Origin: Deltaproteobacteria bacterium
Lineage (GTDB): Bacteria; Desulfobacterota; DSM-4660; Desulfatiglandales; Desulfatiglandaceae
NCBI GenBank assembly: GCA_018644785.1
Contig: JABGPV010000302.1
Span: forward strand, 1-5,789
DNA: 5,789 bases
Direction: 5' to 3'
Under the pieces are notes generated by a model. The model made no database searches, was not told where the DNA came from, and was given only the letters and a program-made list of their open reading frames with translations. A program made the translations under genes and the position numbers. Of the stretch, positions 4,758 through 5,789 are shown piece by piece (the stretch's first letter is position 1; each line of letters opens with the position of its first letter).

Positions 4758-5789
4758 TGAAGCTTTAGCCATTTATAACACCGGTTCGAAAGTCGTAGTT
4801 AAAACCCTGTGTGATCTCAGCAATACGATTGAATTGCAGAAAGCGCAGATAACAGAATTGGAAGTCAAGATTGCCAAGCTTTCAAAGAACTCCTCCAATT
4901 CCAGCAAACCCCCTTCCTCGGATGAGATTACCAAAGCAAAAAAAGGAGGGAAGGGCAAGAAAGGCGGGCAACCGGGTCATCCCAGGCATGAGCGGCCCCT
5001 GTTTCCCGAAGAAGCTATCGATATTTTCAACAGCTACCAATTGGATGATTGTCCCGATTGCGGCGGCCAGACCATACTCCTCGATCTCCCTCCTCGAATT
5101 ACCCAGCAGATTGAGCTTAAAGAAATCGTAACAACCAGGATCGAACATCGCAGTTATCCGGTTTGGTGTCAAACGTGCCAGGAGGTACATTATGCGCCTT
5201 TGCCTCCCGAAGTTGTTAAAGAGGGCCTTTTTAAAGCCCGCATCACCGCAACTGTTGCCTATATGAGCAATGTATGTCATGCGTCATTTTCAACCATCCG
5301 AAAGTTTTTTCGGGATATTGTCGGTGAAACGGTCTCAAGAGGGTATTTGTCCAAAGTTATCCAAAAAGTCAGTCAGGCGCTGGAACGGCCATATGAAGAA
5401 CTGCTCGACCGTTTGCCTTTTGAACCCGTCATAAACGTAGATGAAACAGGTCACAAGGAAAACGGGGACAAATTTTGGACATGGGTCTTCAAGGCTGAGC
5501 TGTACGTCCTTTTCAAAATAGATAAATCCCGAGGTTCAAAAGTATTGATCGATGTGTTGGGCGAAGAGTTCGACGGGGTTTTAGGAACTGATTATTTCTC
5601 AGCCTACCGAAAATATATGAGGGTCTTCAATGTTTCTATACAGTTCTGCATTGCTCACCTGATACGAGATCTCAAATTTCTGACGGGCCTTCCGGACGAT
5701 GAAACAAAGGCTTATGGGAAAAAGCTTCTTGACGCAGTCAGGGACATGTTTCGGATTATCCATCAGCGGGAGGAGATGGACGGAGACAC
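4747..5789 (+). CDS. IS66-family DDE transposase, 5' part (runs off window)
   Basis: Frame 1 is open from ATG 4747 to the window edge, giving 347 residues of a protein that is usually about 500 aa. Residues about 20-50 form a predicted coiled coil (heptad-like ELQKAQITELEVKIAKL), followed by the IS66 signature SKNSSNSSKPPSSD (46-59) and a Lys/Gly-rich linker ending GGQPGH. A zinc-finger region has Cys102/Cys105 (CPDCGG) and Cys141/Cys144 (CQTC). The RNase H-like catalytic domain begins near 230, with Asp232 in NVDETG and Asp282 in GTDYFSAY as the first two acids of the DDE triad, and the conserved C-x-A-H-x-x-R box at 301-307. The catalytic Glu should lie beyond the window. The gene overlaps the DruA-like gene by 11 bp. 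No frameshift or stop is seen, so the visible part looks intact. It would catalyse cut-out and insertion at the element's terminal repeats. Confidence 0.95.
   Translation, partial: MTHDEALAIYNTGSKVVVKTLCDLSNTIELQKAQITELEVKIAKLSKNSSNSSKPPSSDEITKAKKGGKGKKGGQPGHPRHERPLFPEEAIDIFNSYQLDDCPDCGGQTILLDLPPRITQQIELKEIVTTRIEHRSYPVWCQTCQEVHYAPLPPEVVKEGLFKARITATVAYMSNVCHASFSTIRKFFRDIVGETVSRGYLSKVIQKVSQALERPYEELLDRLPFEPVINVDETGHKENGDKFWTWVFKAELYVLFKIDKSRGSKVLIDVLGEEFDGVLGTDYFSAYRKYMRVFNVSIQFCIAHLIRDLKFLTGLPDDETKAYGKKLLDAVRDMFRIIHQREEMDGD

Larger units (their letters stand above)
3768..5789 (+). mobile_element. IS66-family insertion sequence with DruA-like gene (left part, truncated by window)
   Basis: An IS66-type DDE transposase gene is preceded by and overlaps a DruA-like gene, with no other genes between. 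The overlap and shared orientation indicate one transcription unit inside one element. IS66 elements usually carry tnpA and tnpB upstream of the large transposase; neither is present here, and a subgroup of IS66 elements lacking them is known. The left boundary at 3768 is provisional (see the candidate terminal repeat). The right end lies outside the window, so element length and target duplication cannot be confirmed. Confidence 0.7.

Noticed and set aside
4871..5131. 86-codon + strand frame inside the transposase
   Set aside because: It is out of frame with the IS66 transposase, which carries the SSNSSKPPSSD and CPDCGG motifs over the same bases.
4882..5280. 132-codon minus-strand open frame
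   Set aside because: It is antisense to the zinc-finger region of the IS66-type transposase, which has clear family motifs in the + frame.

Overview
The window is accessory DNA made almost entirely of mobile-element genes. All well-supported genes are on the + strand. GC content looks moderate, and gene-end overlaps with clear Shine-Dalgarno sequences point to a bacterium. The protein families would fit a Desulfobacterota-type or similar anaerobic Gram-negative host, but the sequence does not fix the taxon and this is a low-confidence inference.

Bases 1-3080 hold a tightly packed run of four genes. The 3' end of an unrecognised gene (1-219) overlaps the start of a tyrosine recombinase (216-1106). 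That gene overlaps a second recombinase (1093-2064), which overlaps a third (2061-3080). Three different tyrosine recombinases in tandem, each overlapping the next, is the hallmark of a RIT (recombinase-in-trio) element. The second and third proteins have the full R-K-HxxR-H-Y active site. The first has Tyr where the HxxR histidine is expected. The upstream gene is joined to the trio by the same ATGA overlap, so it may be a fourth member of the operon.

Bases 3081-3767 are AT-richer and hold no convincing gene. They contain a doubtful minus-strand ORF (3190-3468), a perfect 8-bp-arm inverted repeat (3646-3670) and copies of the heptamer GTACGGT, which recurs just past this stretch and could mark decayed element ends.

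From about 3768 to the window end lies the left part of an IS66-family insertion sequence. It carries a complete DruA-like (DUF4338) gene (3879-4757) overlapping by 11 bp an IS66-type DDE transposase gene (4747 to beyond 5789). The transposase runs off the window with no stop codon. The classical small IS66 genes tnpA and tnpB are not upstream of it; the DruA-like gene sits there instead. DruA is best known from the Druantia anti-phage system, but here no other Druantia gene is visible and the setting argues for a transposon-associated role.
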